Below are positions 7,014-17,309 of a stretch of 64,000 nt of DNA, piece by piece. The stretch is from NCBI GenBank assembly GCA_016718565.1, contig JADKCZ010000001.1:372001-436000 (forward strand), written 5' to 3'. Position numbers and translations under genes: made by a program. The notes below the pieces were generated by a model. It searched no databases and had not been told where the DNA came from. It was given only the letters and a program-made list of their open reading frames with translations. The stretch is from Anaeromyxobacter sp. GTDB lineage: Bacteria; Myxococcota; Myxococcia; Myxococcales; Anaeromyxobacteraceae. How positions within the stretch are numbered: position 1 is the first letter of the stretch; each line of letters begins with the position of its first letter.

Positions 7014-10000
7014 ATGGGGCTCGCCGTGGGCCGCCGCCTCTCCCGCCTCCTCGGCGCCCTGGGCTGGGCCCTGCTCGGCCTGGCCGCCCTGGTGGGGGTG
7101 GCGCTCTCGGCCGCCACCGCCTTCTCGGCCTCGGCCTTCGGCCGCCCGGTGGTGGCCCGGCTGCTGGTGCGGCAGCTCGACGCCGCCGTGGCCGGCCGGG
7201 TGGTGCTCACCGGGTTCGAGGTGCTGCCGCGCGGTGGGCTCGAGATCCACGGCCTGGAGGTGTACGACCCGGAGGGCCGCCTGGTGCTGCAGGTGGACCA
7301 CGCCCGGCTCTTCCCGGACCTGACGCGCCTGCGCGCCCGGGAGATCGGGGTGGTGGTGGAGCTGGATCGGCCGGCGGTGCTGCTGGAGACCGACGCCGAT
7401 GGGACGCTCTCGCTGGCCCGCGCCTTCGCCCCCACCAAGCCCGCGGCCGTGAAGCCCGACGAGCTTCCGGCGGCCCTGGTCCGCCCCACCTGGACGCTGC
7501 GGCTCACCCGGCTGACGGTGCGCGGCGCCGACGTCTGGTGGCAGGACGCGGCCGGGGCGACGGCGGCGGAGGCCTCCTCGCTCGACCTCGACGCGGCCGG
7601 GTCCTACGGGCCGGCTGGCGGCGCCCTCGACCTGAAGCTCCGCGGGGCCATGGCGGCGCCGCTGGAGGGGCCGGTGGCGCTCGACCTGGCGGCCAGCCGC
7701 GACGGCGACCGGTTGCTGCTGCCGCTGCTGCGCGCCTCCCTGGGCGACACCGCGGTCGAGGCGCTGGCCGAGGCGGACCTCTCCACCCTGGCCTTCCGCG
7801 CGGCGGTGACCCGGCTCGGCGTCTCGCGCGCCGAGGTGGCGCAGGTGGCGCCGCGGGCCGGGCTGGGCGGCGATCTCTCGGGCACGCTCTACGCCGAGTC
7901 GGACGGCGCGCTCCTCACGGCGGCGGCCGACGTGCGCCCGACCGCTCCCGCGGATGGGGCCGCCGCGCCGCCCCCCGGCGCGCCGGGCGTGGCCCCCACC
8001 GGCGTCGTCGTGGTCCCCGCCGCCGCTGTGGCCTCGGGCGGCTCGGCGCGCGCCGCGGTGGCGCTCCGGCTCCCCTTCAAGGCCGCCGCCCTGGGCTTCG
8101 ACGCCGTGGCGGTGGCGCTCGACCCGCGCCGGCTGGTGGCGCAGGCGCCCGAGGGCCGGGTGGACCTCACGGCCCACGGCGCGGTCACCGGCCTGGGCGG
8201 CGAGGCGGGCCTGGCCGGCCTGCGCGGGCAGCTCGACCTCGCGGTGGCCCCCTCGCGGCTGGGGCAGGGCGAGCTCGGGCCCATCGAGGTGCGCGCCAGC
8301 GCCGACCGCGGCCACTACCAGGTGGCCCGCCTCGAGGCTCGGCTGCCCGGCTTCCGGCTGTCCGGGCAGGCCCGCTGGCAGGCCCCTGGCCCGGTGAGCG
8401 GCGCCGTCACGGTGGACGCCGACGACCTGGCGCGCATGGGCAGGAACCTCTCGGCGCTGGGGGTGCCCGGCGTGCCGGCCCTGGGCGGGCGGGCCCTCGC
8501 CGAGGTCACGCTCTCGGGGAGCGCCGCGGCCCCGGCGCTGCGCGGCTCGGTGAAGGCGCCGCTGGTGCAGGTGGCCGGGGCGACGCTCAGCGGCGTCGAC
8601 CTGTCCGTGGAGGCGGCCGGGCCGCTCTCGCGGGCGCGCGGACGGATCGGCGGCCGCCTGGACCGGGCCACCTTCGGCCAGGCCGCGCTGGACCGGCTCG
8701 AGCTCGAGGCCGGGCTGGCCGGCGACGAGGCGGCCCTGTCGCTCACGGCCGGGCTCCCGGTGGCGGGCCGGAGCCCCGTGACCCTGAAGGCGGCCGCCCT
8801 CCTCGCCGCGGGCCGAGACGGCGCCCAGCTCACGGAGCTCTCCCTGGCCTGGCCCGGCGCCCGCTACGCCCTGCTCCGGCCGGCGCAGGTGACCTTCCAG
8901 CCGGCGGGCGTGGACCGGGCCGAGCTGGCCGACGGGCCACACCGGCTGGCGCTCTCGGGAGGCCTGGGGCCGAAGGGCTCCCTCGACGCGCGGCTGGAGG
9001 TGGTGCGGCTCGACCTGGCGCGGCTGCCGCGCGGGGTGCTGGCGCCCGGGCTGGGCGTCGCCGGCGAGGTCTCGCTCGATGCCCGCGCCACCGGCTCCAC
9101 CGCGGCGCCGGTGGTGGTGGCCCAGCTGGCCTGGTCGGGCGGCGCGGCCCACGGCCTGGACGGCCTGGAGCTGCAGGGCGACCTGGGCTTCGACGGGGGG
9201 AGGCAGCGGGCCAGCGCCGACCTCTTCCTGGCGCGCAACTCGGGCGGGGAGCTGGCGCTCACCGCCGACCTGCCCGTCCCGTTCCTCCCGCCCGGCCGCA
9301 CCCGGCGCGAGGAGCCGCTGGCGCTCACCCTCGTCGCCTCCGGCTGGCCGGTGGCCGACCTGGAGCGCGCGGCGGACTCGCCGGCGGGCGGCGCCCAGGG
9401 CGCGGCGGGGGGCGGCGCGCCGGGCTCGCCAGCCCCGGTGACGTGGGAGGGTGGCTCGGGCCCGGCGCTCAAGGGCACCGCCGGCGCCTCCCTGGCGCTG
9501 GCGGGCACGGTGGGCGCGCCCACCCTCACGGCCGGCCTGACGCTCGACGACGCCACGGTGGGCGACCTCGGGCCGTTCGGCCTCACCGCCGAGCTCGTCG
9601 ACCCGGACGGCGACGCCCGCCTCACCGCCGACGCCACCCTGGAGCGCGCGCCGGTCCTCCGGCTCGAGGCCGGCCTGCCGCTCGACGTGGCGGCGCTCCT
9701 CGCCGAGCCCGCCGCCACCGGGCGCGGGCTCACCCGGGCCCCCATCGTCGCCACGCTCGGCGTGCTCGGGCTCGAGCTGGCCGCGGTGTCCGGGCGAGGC
9801 GGCCTGCCCGAGGGGCTGGCCGGGCTGGTGCGCGGCACGGCCGACCTGACCGGCACGCTCGAGGCGCCGCGCGGCCGGGTGGCCCTGGCGCTGGCCAGGG
9901 GCACCGCCGGTGGCCAGGACGACCTGGCCGGCGAGCTCACGCTGGAGCTCGGCGAGGACCGGACGGCCCTGGTGGTGGCGGCCTCGGTGGGCGGCGCGCC

Positions 10001-11714
10001 GGCGCTGACCCTGACGGCCTCGCTGGGCGCCGCGGCGGAGCGGCTGGCGGACGGGGCGGCGGCGCGCCGGGCCCCGCTGGCGCTCACCGCGACCATCCCC
10101 GACCTGCCGCTGTCGGCGCTGGACGGCCTCGAGAAGGCGCTGGGCGGCACGCTGGCGGGCCGGCTCAGCGTGCGCGGCACGCCCGCCGTGGCGGAGGGCG
10201 AGCTCGAGCTCTCGGCCAGCCAGGTGACGCTGGACGGCCGGTCGCTCGGGGAGCTCACGGTGGCGGCGCGCCACGCCGCCGGGCGCACCACCGCCGAGCT
10301 GGGCATCCGCCCCACCGCGGGCGGCTCGCTCTGGGCCGGCGGCACCCTGGAGGCGCCGCTCGGCCTGGACACGGACCGGGAGGACCTGCTGGCGGCGCCG
10401 GCCACCCTGAAGGTCACCAGCACCGAGCTCGACCTGGGGTTCCTGCCGGCCCTGGCGCAGGGTGTGGTGCGCCAGGCCAGCGGGCGGCTCACCCTGGAGG
10501 CCACCGCGGCCGGGCCGCTCGGCGCGCTGGTGCCGCGCGGCACCGTCAAGCTCACCGACGGGCGGCTGGCCATCTCCGAGTACGGCGACTGGTCCGGGCT
10601 GTACCTCGACGCCGCCCTGACCGACCGGGCGCTGGAGGTGCCCCGGCTGGAGGCGCGCCGCGGCGGCGGCCGGCTCACCGGCTCGCTCTCCATCCGCGAG
10701 CTGGGCAGCGGCCGCGCGCCGGTCAAGGCCCAGGTCACCTTCAAGGAGTTCGCCGTCTCCCGCGCCGGCATGGTCTTCGGCACGCTCGACTTCCCGCTGG
10801 AGCTGACCGGCACGCTCACGCCCGGGCTGCTCGACACCACCCTCACCACCACCGGCGGCACGCTGACGCTGCCCGCCAAGACGCCGCGCACGCTGCAGAC
10901 GCTGGAGCGGCGCGAGGACATCGTGGTGGGCCGGCCCAAGGTGAAGGGGCGGACCGGCGCCGGCGGGCTGCTCGGGGCGGCCGGGAAGCCCTTCGAGGTG
11001 GTCTGCCACGTGCTGGTGCCGGGGCGGTTCTTCGTGAAGAGCGACAGCCCGAAGATGAACCTGGAGCTCAAGACCGACTCGACCTGGCGCTGGGTGGAAG
11101 GCGAGCTCCGGGCCGAGGGACCGGTCGAGGTGGTGCGCGGGGTGGTGGAGCCCATCTCCGGCCGGGTCTTCCACGTGGACCGCGGCAAGGTGACCTTCAC
11201 CGGGGTGGGGCTGATGGCGGCGCAGGTGGACGCGGTGGCCCGCTACGACAACCCGCTGGCGGTGGTGACCGTCACGGTGGGCGGGCCGATCTCCAACCCG
11301 AACGTGCAGCTCACCTCGCGCCCTTCCATGGACGACGCCTCCATCGCCATGCTCATCGCCACCGGGCGGACCGAGCTCAAGGCCGGCACCAGCGAGATCG
11401 GGTCGCTCACCGGCGCCGAGGTGGGCATGGCCGCCGCCAACGCGGCGGTCAGCGTGGCTTTCAAGTCGCTGGTGCAGGACAAGCTGCCGCTCGACTCGGT
11501 GTCGGTGGACGCCTCCACCATCCGGGCCGGCAAGTACGTCACCGACAAGCTCTTCGTGGGCTACACCCGCCGCTTCGAGGCCAACCCGGAGAAGGGCGAG
11601 AACGTGGACGAGGTGCGGCTGGAGTACCAGGTCTCGCCGCGCTGGATGCTGGAGTCGCGCTACGGCAACGGCAACTCGGGCGGCGCCAGCCTGATGTGGT
11701 CGAAGGACTACTGA
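7014..11714 (+). CDS. TamB-like protein (DUF490 family)
   Basis: Very long envelope protein (1566 residues) with one N-terminal transmembrane segment (about residues 15-40) followed by a long run of alternating beta-strand-like repeats. The C-terminal DUF490-type region has VTVTVGGPISNPNVQL, AMLIATGRTE and a final strand-rich LEYQVSPRWMLESRYG segment. TamB and AsmA-like proteins span the periplasm as a hydrophobic groove and are implicated in outer-membrane protein assembly or phospholipid transport. The ATG at 7014 lies two bases after the stop of the TamA-like gene, so the two are co-translated. The 3' end overlaps the convergent GT87-like gene by seven bases. Confidence 0.88.
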   Translation: MGLAVGRRLSRLLGALGWALLGLAALVGVALSAATAFSASAFGRPVVARLLVRQLDAAVAGRVVLTGFEVLPRGGLEIHGLEVYDPEGRLVLQVDHARLFPDLTRLRAREIGVVVELDRPAVLLETDADGTLSLARAFAPTKPAAVKPDELPAALVRPTWTLRLTRLTVRGADVWWQDAAGATAAEASSLDLDAAGSYGPAGGALDLKLRGAMAAPLEGPVALDLAASRDGDRLLLPLLRASLGDTAVEALAEADLSTLAFRAAVTRLGVSRAEVAQVAPRAGLGGDLSGTLYAESDGALLTAAADVRPTAPADGAAAPPPGAPGVAPTGVVVVPAAAVASGGSARAAVALRLPFKAAALGFDAVAVALDPRRLVAQAPEGRVDLTAHGAVTGLGGEAGLAGLRGQLDLAVAPSRLGQGELGPIEVRASADRGHYQVARLEARLPGFRLSGQARWQAPGPVSGAVTVDADDLARMGRNLSALGVPGVPALGGRALAEVTLSGSAAAPALRGSVKAPLVQVAGATLSGVDLSVEAAGPLSRARGRIGGRLDRATFGQAALDRLELEAGLAGDEAALSLTAGLPVAGRSPVTLKAAALLAAGRDGAQLTELSLAWPGARYALLRPAQVTFQPAGVDRAELADGPHRLALSGGLGPKGSLDARLEVVRLDLARLPRGVLAPGLGVAGEVSLDARATGSTAAPVVVAQLAWSGGAAHGLDGLELQGDLGFDGGRQRASADLFLARNSGGELALTADLPVPFLPPGRTRREEPLALTLVASGWPVADLERAADSPAGGAQGAAGGGAPGSPAPVTWEGGSGPALKGTAGASLALAGTVGAPTLTAGLTLDDATVGDLGPFGLTAELVDPDGDARLTADATLERAPVLRLEAGLPLDVAALLAEPAATGRGLTRAPIVATLGVLGLELAAVSGRGGLPEGLAGLVRGTADLTGTLEAPRGRVALALARGTAGGQDDLAGELTLELGEDRTALVVAASVGGAPALTLTASLGAAAERLADGAAARRAPLALTATIPDLPLSALDGLEKALGGTLAGRLSVRGTPAVAEGELELSASQVTLDGRSLGELTVAARHAAGRTTAELGIRPTAGGSLWAGGTLEAPLGLDTDREDLLAAPATLKVTSTELDLGFLPALAQGVVRQASGRLTLEATAAGPLGALVPRGTVKLTDGRLAISEYGDWSGLYLDAALTDRALEVPRLEARRGGGRLTGSLSIRELGSGRAPVKAQVTFKEFAVSRAGMVFGTLDFPLELTGTLTPGLLDTTLTTTGGTLTLPAKTPRTLQTLERREDIVVGRPKVKGRTGAGGLLGAAGKPFEVVCHVLVPGRFFVKSDSPKMNLELKTDSTWRWVEGELRAEGPVEVVRGVVEPISGRVFHVDRGKVTFTGVGLMAAQVDAVARYDNPLAVVTVTVGGPISNPNVQLTSRPSMDDASIAMLIATGRTELKAGTSEIGSLTGAEVGMAAANAAVSVAFKSLVQDKLPLDSVSVDASTIRAGKYVTDKLFVGYTRRFEANPEKGENVDEVRLEYQVSPRWMLESRYGNGNSGGASLMWSKDY

Positions 11715-12925
11715 GGGGCGCCGCCGGCGGTGACCTGGCTGGCCAGCGCGGCGCCCGGCGGGCCGGGCCGGGACGCCTCGGCGAGGCGCCGCGCCACGAA
11801 GCCGGCCAGCACCAGCCAGAGCAGCGTGCGCGCCACCTCGCTGGGCTTCACCAGCGCCTCCAGGAACCAGGGGTCCCAGCGGCGCGCCCGGAGCTCGAAC
11901 TCCAGGTGGAAGTCGGCGATGGAGGCGGCGCTGAGCAGGCCGAAGAGCCAGCCCGGCCCGGCCGCCAGCGCCCCGGCCAGGAAGCCGTAGAGGGCGTACT
12001 GCGGGCTCCAGACCTTGTTGCAGGCGATCCAGGTGACCAGCGTGAGCGCCGCCCCGAGCCGCGCCGCCCGCGCCCCGTCGCCGCCGGCGCGGGCGGCGCG
12101 GAAGGCCAGCCAGCCGGAGGCCAGCGCCGCCAGCGCCACCGGCCCGAGGGAGACCAGGTCGAGGAGCGGCCCCTTCGCCAGGCCGAGCGCGTGCCACAGC
12201 GAGTTCTCGGCGCCCCGTCCGGCGTTGAAGCGGAAGAACCAGGCCCAGCCCTCGAAGGCCAGCAGGGCCACCGGGAGGTTGAGGGCCACCAGGACCGCCG
12301 CGCCGGCGGCGGAGAAGCGCAGCAGGGGCCGGTGGTCGCGCGCCGGCGGCGGCGCCGAGGCCCGCCCCGCCAGCGCCCCGAGCGCCGCCGGCAGCAGCGC
12401 CACCGGGAAGAGCTTGGCCGCCGTCCCCAGCGCCGCCGCCGCCCCGGCCGAGGCGTGGTGACCCCGCTCCAGCGCCAGCAGCGCCAGCGCCGTGAGGGCG
12501 ATGGGCAGGAGGTCCCAGTTGAGGAAGGCGTAGTAGGCCAGCGCCGGCGTGGCGGCCAGCCACCAGGGGCGCGCGCCGGGCAGCCGGTGGAGCGCCCAGG
12601 CCGCCGCCGCCAGGCAGGCCGCCAGGAGGAGCGCGGTGACCAGGAGGTGGCCGCGTGCGCCGCCCGGGGCGAAGGCCGGCAGCCACAGGGTGAGCCCCAG
12701 CAGCACCGGGTACTCCACCCGATCCTCCAGGTAGGGCACCGGGCGGCCGCCGCCCTCGTAGCGGTCGCCGTAGAGCGCCAGCACGTCGGAGTAGCAGTGG
12801 TGCTGGAAGGCCCAGAACTTGTAGCGGGCGCCGGGCTGGTCCACGCCGCGCCACACGTTGGCGAGGCCGAGCCCCAGCCAGAGGGCGGGGAGCGCGAGGG
12901 CGACGAGGAGGGCGCGGCGGTTCAC
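11708..12925 (-). CDS. Polytopic membrane glycosyltransferase, GT87/DUF2029-like
   Basis: Integral membrane protein of 405 residues with about ten hydrophobic segments. After the first transmembrane helix comes a loop with HHCYSDVLALYGDRYEGG and YLEDRVEYPV, the acidic first loop expected of GT-C fold enzymes of the DUF2029/GT87 type (polyprenyl-phosphate-mannose-dependent mannosyltransferases in actinobacteria). KVWSPQYALYGF near the C-terminal third fits the same family. Sugar donor and acceptor are unknown. It is convergent with the TamB-like gene and divergent from the DedA gene. Confidence 0.72.
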   Translation of the reverse strand: MNRRALLVALALPALWLGLGLANVWRGVDQPGARYKFWAFQHHCYSDVLALYGDRYEGGGRPVPYLEDRVEYPVLLGLTLWLPAFAPGGARGHLLVTALLLAACLAAAAWALHRLPGARPWWLAATPALAYYAFLNWDLLPIALTALALLALERGHHASAGAAAALGTAAKLFPVALLPAALGALAGRASAPPPARDHRPLLRFSAAGAAVLVALNLPVALLAFEGWAWFFRFNAGRGAENSLWHALGLAKGPLLDLVSLGPVALAALASGWLAFRAARAGGDGARAARLGAALTLVTWIACNKVWSPQYALYGFLAGALAAGPGWLFGLLSAASIADFHLEFELRARRWDPWFLEALVKPSEVARTLLWLVLAGFVARRLAEASRPGPPGAALASQVTAGGAPQ

Positions 12926-13040
12926 GCGCGGCGGACGCTAGCACGCGACCGGCCGCGCCGAGCGCCGCCGCGCCCGGGCGGCCTGGCCCGCCCCACGGCG
13001 CCGCGAGCACCGCCCCGGTCCCTGCGCTACATTGCGCCCG

Positions 13041-13679
13041 ATGCCCTCGCTCCTGGCGCTCACCGAGGCGCTCACGCAGGCCGCCGCCATCACCGGACCG
13101 TGGGCGCCCCTGATCCTGTTCGCCGCCACCTTCGTGGAGCACGTGGTGCCGCCCTTCCCCGGGGACCTGCTGGTGGTGCTGGGCGCCTGGTACGCGGTCA
13201 ACGGCGAGCTCTCCTGGCCGCTCCTGCTGGTCTTCAGCACCGCCGGCGCGGTGGCCGGCGCCTGGGTGGACCACCGCATCGGCATGCTGATCGGCTCGCG
13301 GCTGGCGGAGCGGGCCATGCACTCGCGCCTCCTGCCGCCGAAGCGGCTGGCGGCCTTCGAGACCGCCTACCGCCGCTGGGGCGACTGGCTCCTGCTGGCC
13401 AACCGCTTCCTGCCGGGGCTGCGCGCCTTCCTCTTCCTGGCGGCCGGGGCGTCGGGCATCCCGGCCCGGCGGGTCATGCTGCTGGGCGGCCTCTCGGCGC
13501 TGGCCTGGAACGGGCTGCTCCTGGCGGCCGGCGGGCTGGTGGCCAAGAACCTCGAGGAGCTGGTGGGGCTGGTGGACCGCTACATGCGGGGGGTCGGCGT
13601 GGTGCTCGGGGCGGTCGCGCTGCTGCTGCTGGCCTGGGCGGCCTGGCGGCGGCTCCGCGCCAGGCCGGGCGTCCGGTGA
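13041..13679 (+). CDS. DedA family membrane protein (VTT domain)
   Basis: Protein of 212 residues and several membrane segments with DedA signatures: FVEHVVPPFPGD near the N-terminus, containing the conserved acidic residue, and RFLPGLRAFLFLAAGASGI with the conserved arginine and glycines. DedA/VTT proteins are proton-dependent transporters or scramblases linked to recycling of undecaprenyl phosphate and other lipid carriers. ATG 13041 is chosen over an upstream TTG. Its stop overlaps the GTG start of the next gene, so the two are translationally coupled. Confidence 0.87.
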   Translation: MPSLLALTEALTQAAAITGPWAPLILFAATFVEHVVPPFPGDLLVVLGAWYAVNGELSWPLLLVFSTAGAVAGAWVDHRIGMLIGSRLAERAMHSRLLPPKRLAAFETAYRRWGDWLLLANRFLPGLRAFLFLAAGASGIPARRVMLLGGLSALAWNGLLLAAGGLVAKNLEELVGLVDRYMRGVGVVLGAVALLLLAWAAWRRLRARPGVR

Positions 13680-14716
13680 GCGCCCTCCCGCTGCTGGCCC
13701 TGGCCGCCGCCGCCGCGGGGGCCCTGCCGCTCGGCACCGCCCGCTATGCCATGACCCTGGGTGGCGAGCCGGTGGGGCTCATCGAGCTCTCGCTGCGCTG
13801 CGACGGGCCGGCCTGCACGGCCGCCTGGGAGTCGCGCCAGCGGATGCCGGCGGAGGCCGGCGGGAAGGTGCTGGCGCGCAGGGTGGTGGTGCCCATCGAC
13901 CGGCGCGGGCTGGCCCGCGGGCCGGCGCGGGTGAGCGAGGGCGGCCGGACCCATGATGTGCCGCTGCCGCACGGCCGGGTGCCGGCCATGCTGGTGGAGG
14001 TGGCGCTGGGGGACGCCGGGCTGGAGGCCGGCCAGGGCCCGGGCGCCACCCGCGCCGACGGCACGCCGGCCCAGGCCGGAGAGACCTGCCTGGAGGCGGT
14101 GGACGAGCTCACCGGCCAGACGCTGACGGCCTGCGCCCGCCGCGAGGGCGAGTGGCTGGTGATGCTGGCGGGCCGGCAGGCGGCGCGCGTCCGGGTGCGG
14201 CCCGGCCGGTTCCCCAGCGAGATCCTGGTGCCGGGGCAGGGGGTGCGCTTCCTGCTCGACGCCGCGGCTGGCCTGCCGGCGTCGGCGCCCCGCCTCTACG
14301 GCAGCGCCCTGCCGGGTCCGGCCGATCCGCGCGAGGCCCGGGCCTTCTGCGGGGTGGAGCGCGACGCCGAGGTGGCGGCCGACGCGGCGGACGGCCTGCC
14401 GGCGCCGGTGGGCGCGGGGCCCACCTGCCGAGAGCGGACCGCCGACTGGCTCACCCGGGTCCGGGCGGCCGGGCTGCTCGGCCGCACCGCGGTGGGAGCG
14501 GCCTGGGACGGCGGCGGGTTCGTCTGGCACGCCTGGGCGGAGGTGCTGGTGGGTGGCCGATGGGTGCCGGTCGATCCCTCCTTCCGCCAGGCCCCGGCGC
14601 GCGGCCCGCGCTTCACGCTGGCCACGTACGAGGACGACGACGACGGGGCGCGGCGCAACGCCGGGGTGCGCATCGTCTCCTGCTGGGGACGCGGGGCGGT
14701 GACGGGCGGGCGGTGA
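13676..14716 (+). CDS. Secreted transglutaminase-like protein
   Basis: Protein of 346 residues with a short hydrophobic N-terminus (possible signal sequence, LPLLALAAAAAGALP). The C-terminal third carries the transglutaminase-like triad: Cys in PTCRERTADW, His in WHAWAEVLVGGRWVPVDPS and Asp in the same segment. Such domains act as proteases or amidases more often than as crosslinkers in bacteria. The GTG start at 13676 overlaps the DedA stop by three bases. The region before the triad (about residues 40-230) is beta-rich and not assigned. Substrate unknown; envelope location is inferred from the signal. Confidence 0.75.
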   Translation: MSALPLLALAAAAAGALPLGTARYAMTLGGEPVGLIELSLRCDGPACTAAWESRQRMPAEAGGKVLARRVVVPIDRRGLARGPARVSEGGRTHDVPLPHGRVPAMLVEVALGDAGLEAGQGPGATRADGTPAQAGETCLEAVDELTGQTLTACARREGEWLVMLAGRQAARVRVRPGRFPSEILVPGQGVRFLLDAAAGLPASAPRLYGSALPGPADPREARAFCGVERDAEVAADAADGLPAPVGAGPTCRERTADWLTRVRAAGLLGRTAVGAAWDGGGFVWHAWAEVLVGGRWVPVDPSFRQAPARGPRFTLATYEDDDDGARRNAGVRIVSCWGRGAVTGGR

Positions 14717-14742
14717 GGGGCGGGCTGGGCGCCTCGAACGAT

Positions 14743-14795
14743 GGGCGCCCCTCGACTCCGGGCCTGCGGCGCTACGCTCGGGGCGAGCGGGGGAG
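14743..14795 (+). repeat. Dispersed repeat, family 2, copy A
   Basis: Element of the form GCGCCCCTCGACTCCGGGCC followed by TGCGGCGCTACGCTCGGGGCGAGCGG. Related copies lie at 14801, 35914 and, inverted, 27621. The inner part can pair as CTCGACTCCGGGC with its downstream GCTCGGGGCGAG in an imperfect way. It is intergenic here. Confidence 0.85.
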
Positions 14796-14800
14796 GGAGC

Positions 14801-14853
14801 GCGGCCCCTCGACTCCGCGCCTGCGGCGCTAGGCCCGGGGCGAGCGGGGGAGA
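14801..14853 (+). repeat. Dispersed repeat, family 2, copy B (tandem to copy A)
   Basis: Second copy 57 bases after copy A, same orientation, differing by a few substitutions. The stop codon and last residues (RSPRA) of the M20 peptidase on the opposite strand lie inside this copy. Confidence 0.85.
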
Positions 14854-16175
14854 GGCCCTGGGTCCTGCGTCGCCAGCCAGCGCACGAACGCCTGCGCCTT
14901 GGGCACCAGCGACGAGAGGTCCACGGTCTCCTGGCGGGTGTGGTAGTCGCGGCCGCGCGGCCCCAGCCCGTCGATGGACGGGACGCCGAGGGCGCCGGTG
15001 GTGCAGGCGTCGGAGCCGCCGCCCGCCAGGTCGGCCTCGCCGCTCCCCAGGCCGCTCTCGCGCTGGCAGGCGCCGTAGGCGGCCGCCAGCGCCGCCGAGG
15101 CGGGGGTGCGCGCCAGCGGGTCGCGCCAGCCGGTGCGCGCCACCTCGAGGCTGGTGCCCTCCACCTCGCGCGCCGCCGCGCCGGCCGCGGCCAGCAGCGC
15201 CGCCTCCAGGGCGGCGCCGTCCGCCGCGGTGAGGAAGCGCAGGTCCACCTCGCACTCCGCCCGGTCCGGAACGGTGTTCTTGGTGGTGCCGCCGCGGAAG
15301 GTGCCGACGCTGACGGTGACGCCGCGGGGCCGGTCGGTGAGCCGCTGCGCCAGGTCCACGAAGCGGCTGAGCGCCCAGATGGCGTTCCGGCCCTGCTCGT
15401 GGGCGTTGCCGGCGTGGGCCGCCACCCCGTGGGCCGTCACCCGCACCGAGGCGGTGCCCTTGCGCCGGGTCACCACCAGGTCGCCGGCCCGGCCCGACTC
15501 GAAGCAGAGCGCGGCGCGGGCGCCGGTCGCCAGCCGGCGCAGGTGGGGCTGCGAGTCCGGCGACCCCACCTCCTCGTCGCTCACCAGCAGGCCCGCCAGC
15601 GGCACCCGGTCGAGCAGCCCGGCGCGCCGGGCCGCGGCCAGCCCGGCCACCAGCACCACCAGGCCACCCTTCATGTCGAAGGCGCCCGGGCCGCAGGCCT
15701 CGTCGCCCGCCACCTCGAACCCCTCGAAGGTGCCAGGCGGGAAGACGGTGTCGGTGTGGCCGATGAGGAAGATGGGCGCCGGGACGGCGGTCGCCGCCGG
15801 ACCGCGGAAGGCCAGGTGCGGCCCGAACGGCCCGCCGTCGAGCCGCTCGGTGGCGAGGCCCGCCTCGGCCAGGGCCACCTCGAGGCGCGCCACCACCCGG
15901 GCCACGCCGGAGGGGTCGCGGGTGGAGGACCCGGTGAGCACCAGCTCGCGCAGCAGCGCCTCCATGGCCGGGCGCTGGCCCGAAAGCCAGCCGAGGGCCT
16001 CGCCGAGCCGGGCGGCGTCCGCGCCCTCCGGACCACCAGGACCGGCGCCGGATGCTCCGCCGACCGCTGCGCCGGTCCCACCGGTCCCGCCGGTCCTACC
16101 GGTCCCGCCGGTCCTACCGGTCCCGCCGGTCCTACCGGTCCCGCCGCCATCCGCCTCGTGCCCTGGAGCGCTCAT
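14829..16175 (-). CDS. M20 family metallopeptidase (carboxypeptidase or amidohydrolase)
   Basis: Dinuclear zinc hydrolase of 448 residues. Visible M20 motifs are IGHTDTVFPPGTF (first metal ligand, His-x-Asp), GAFDMKGGL (bridging Asp), SDEEVGS (catalytic Glu and ligand) and GRDYHTRQETVD near the C-terminus (last His ligand). The closest familiar members are glutamate carboxypeptidases and succinyl-diaminopimelate or acetylornithine deacetylases; adjacency to argC-argB, divergently transcribed, makes an amino-acid substrate plausible but does not prove one. Oddities: the first 40 residues are a GRTGGT repeat made by an 18-bp minisatellite, and the stop codon lies in a dispersed repeat. Confidence 0.85.
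   Translation of the reverse strand: MSAPGHEADGGGTGRTGGTGRTGGTGRTGGTGGTGAAVGGASGAGPGGPEGADAARLGEALGWLSGQRPAMEALLRELVLTGSSTRDPSGVARVVARLEVALAEAGLATERLDGGPFGPHLAFRGPAATAVPAPIFLIGHTDTVFPPGTFEGFEVAGDEACGPGAFDMKGGLVVLVAGLAAARRAGLLDRVPLAGLLVSDEEVGSPDSQPHLRRLATGARAALCFESGRAGDLVVTRRKGTASVRVTAHGVAAHAGNAHEQGRNAIWALSRFVDLAQRLTDRPRGVTVSVGTFRGGTTKNTVPDRAECEVDLRFLTAADGAALEAALLAAAGAAAREVEGTSLEVARTGWRDPLARTPASAALAAAYGACQRESGLGSGEADLAGGGSDACTTGALGVPSIDGLGPRGRDYHTRQETVDLSSLVPKAQAFVRWLATQDPGPLPRSPRA
16068..16146. repeat. 18-bp minisatellite in the M20 peptidase N-terminus
   Basis: About four tandem units of CCGGTCCTACCGGTCCCG with small variations. On the minus strand they encode the GRTGGT repeats that begin the peptidase. 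The unit is a multiple of three, so copy-number change would keep the frame. Confidence 0.85.
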
Positions 16176-16244
16176 GTGGTCACCACCCGCGCAGGTTACC
16201 CCGGCGCTGGCCGGCGCGCGGCCGGCTCGGTATATGGTCGCGCC

Positions 16245-17305
<1,061 letters not shown>

Positions 17306-17309
<4 letters not shown>

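Noticed and set aside
7008..13322. Very long minus-strand open frame (about 2100 codons) antisense to the TamB-like gene
   Set aside because: In this G+C-rich DNA stop codons are rare in the wrong frames. It covers several real genes, has no domain motifs and its codons lack the normal third-position pattern.
7538..13675. Long plus-strand frame running through TamB and on to the transglutaminase-like gene
   Set aside because: It is the wrong frame of tamB for most of its length; only the 3' part from GTG 13676 has domain motifs, and that is annotated.
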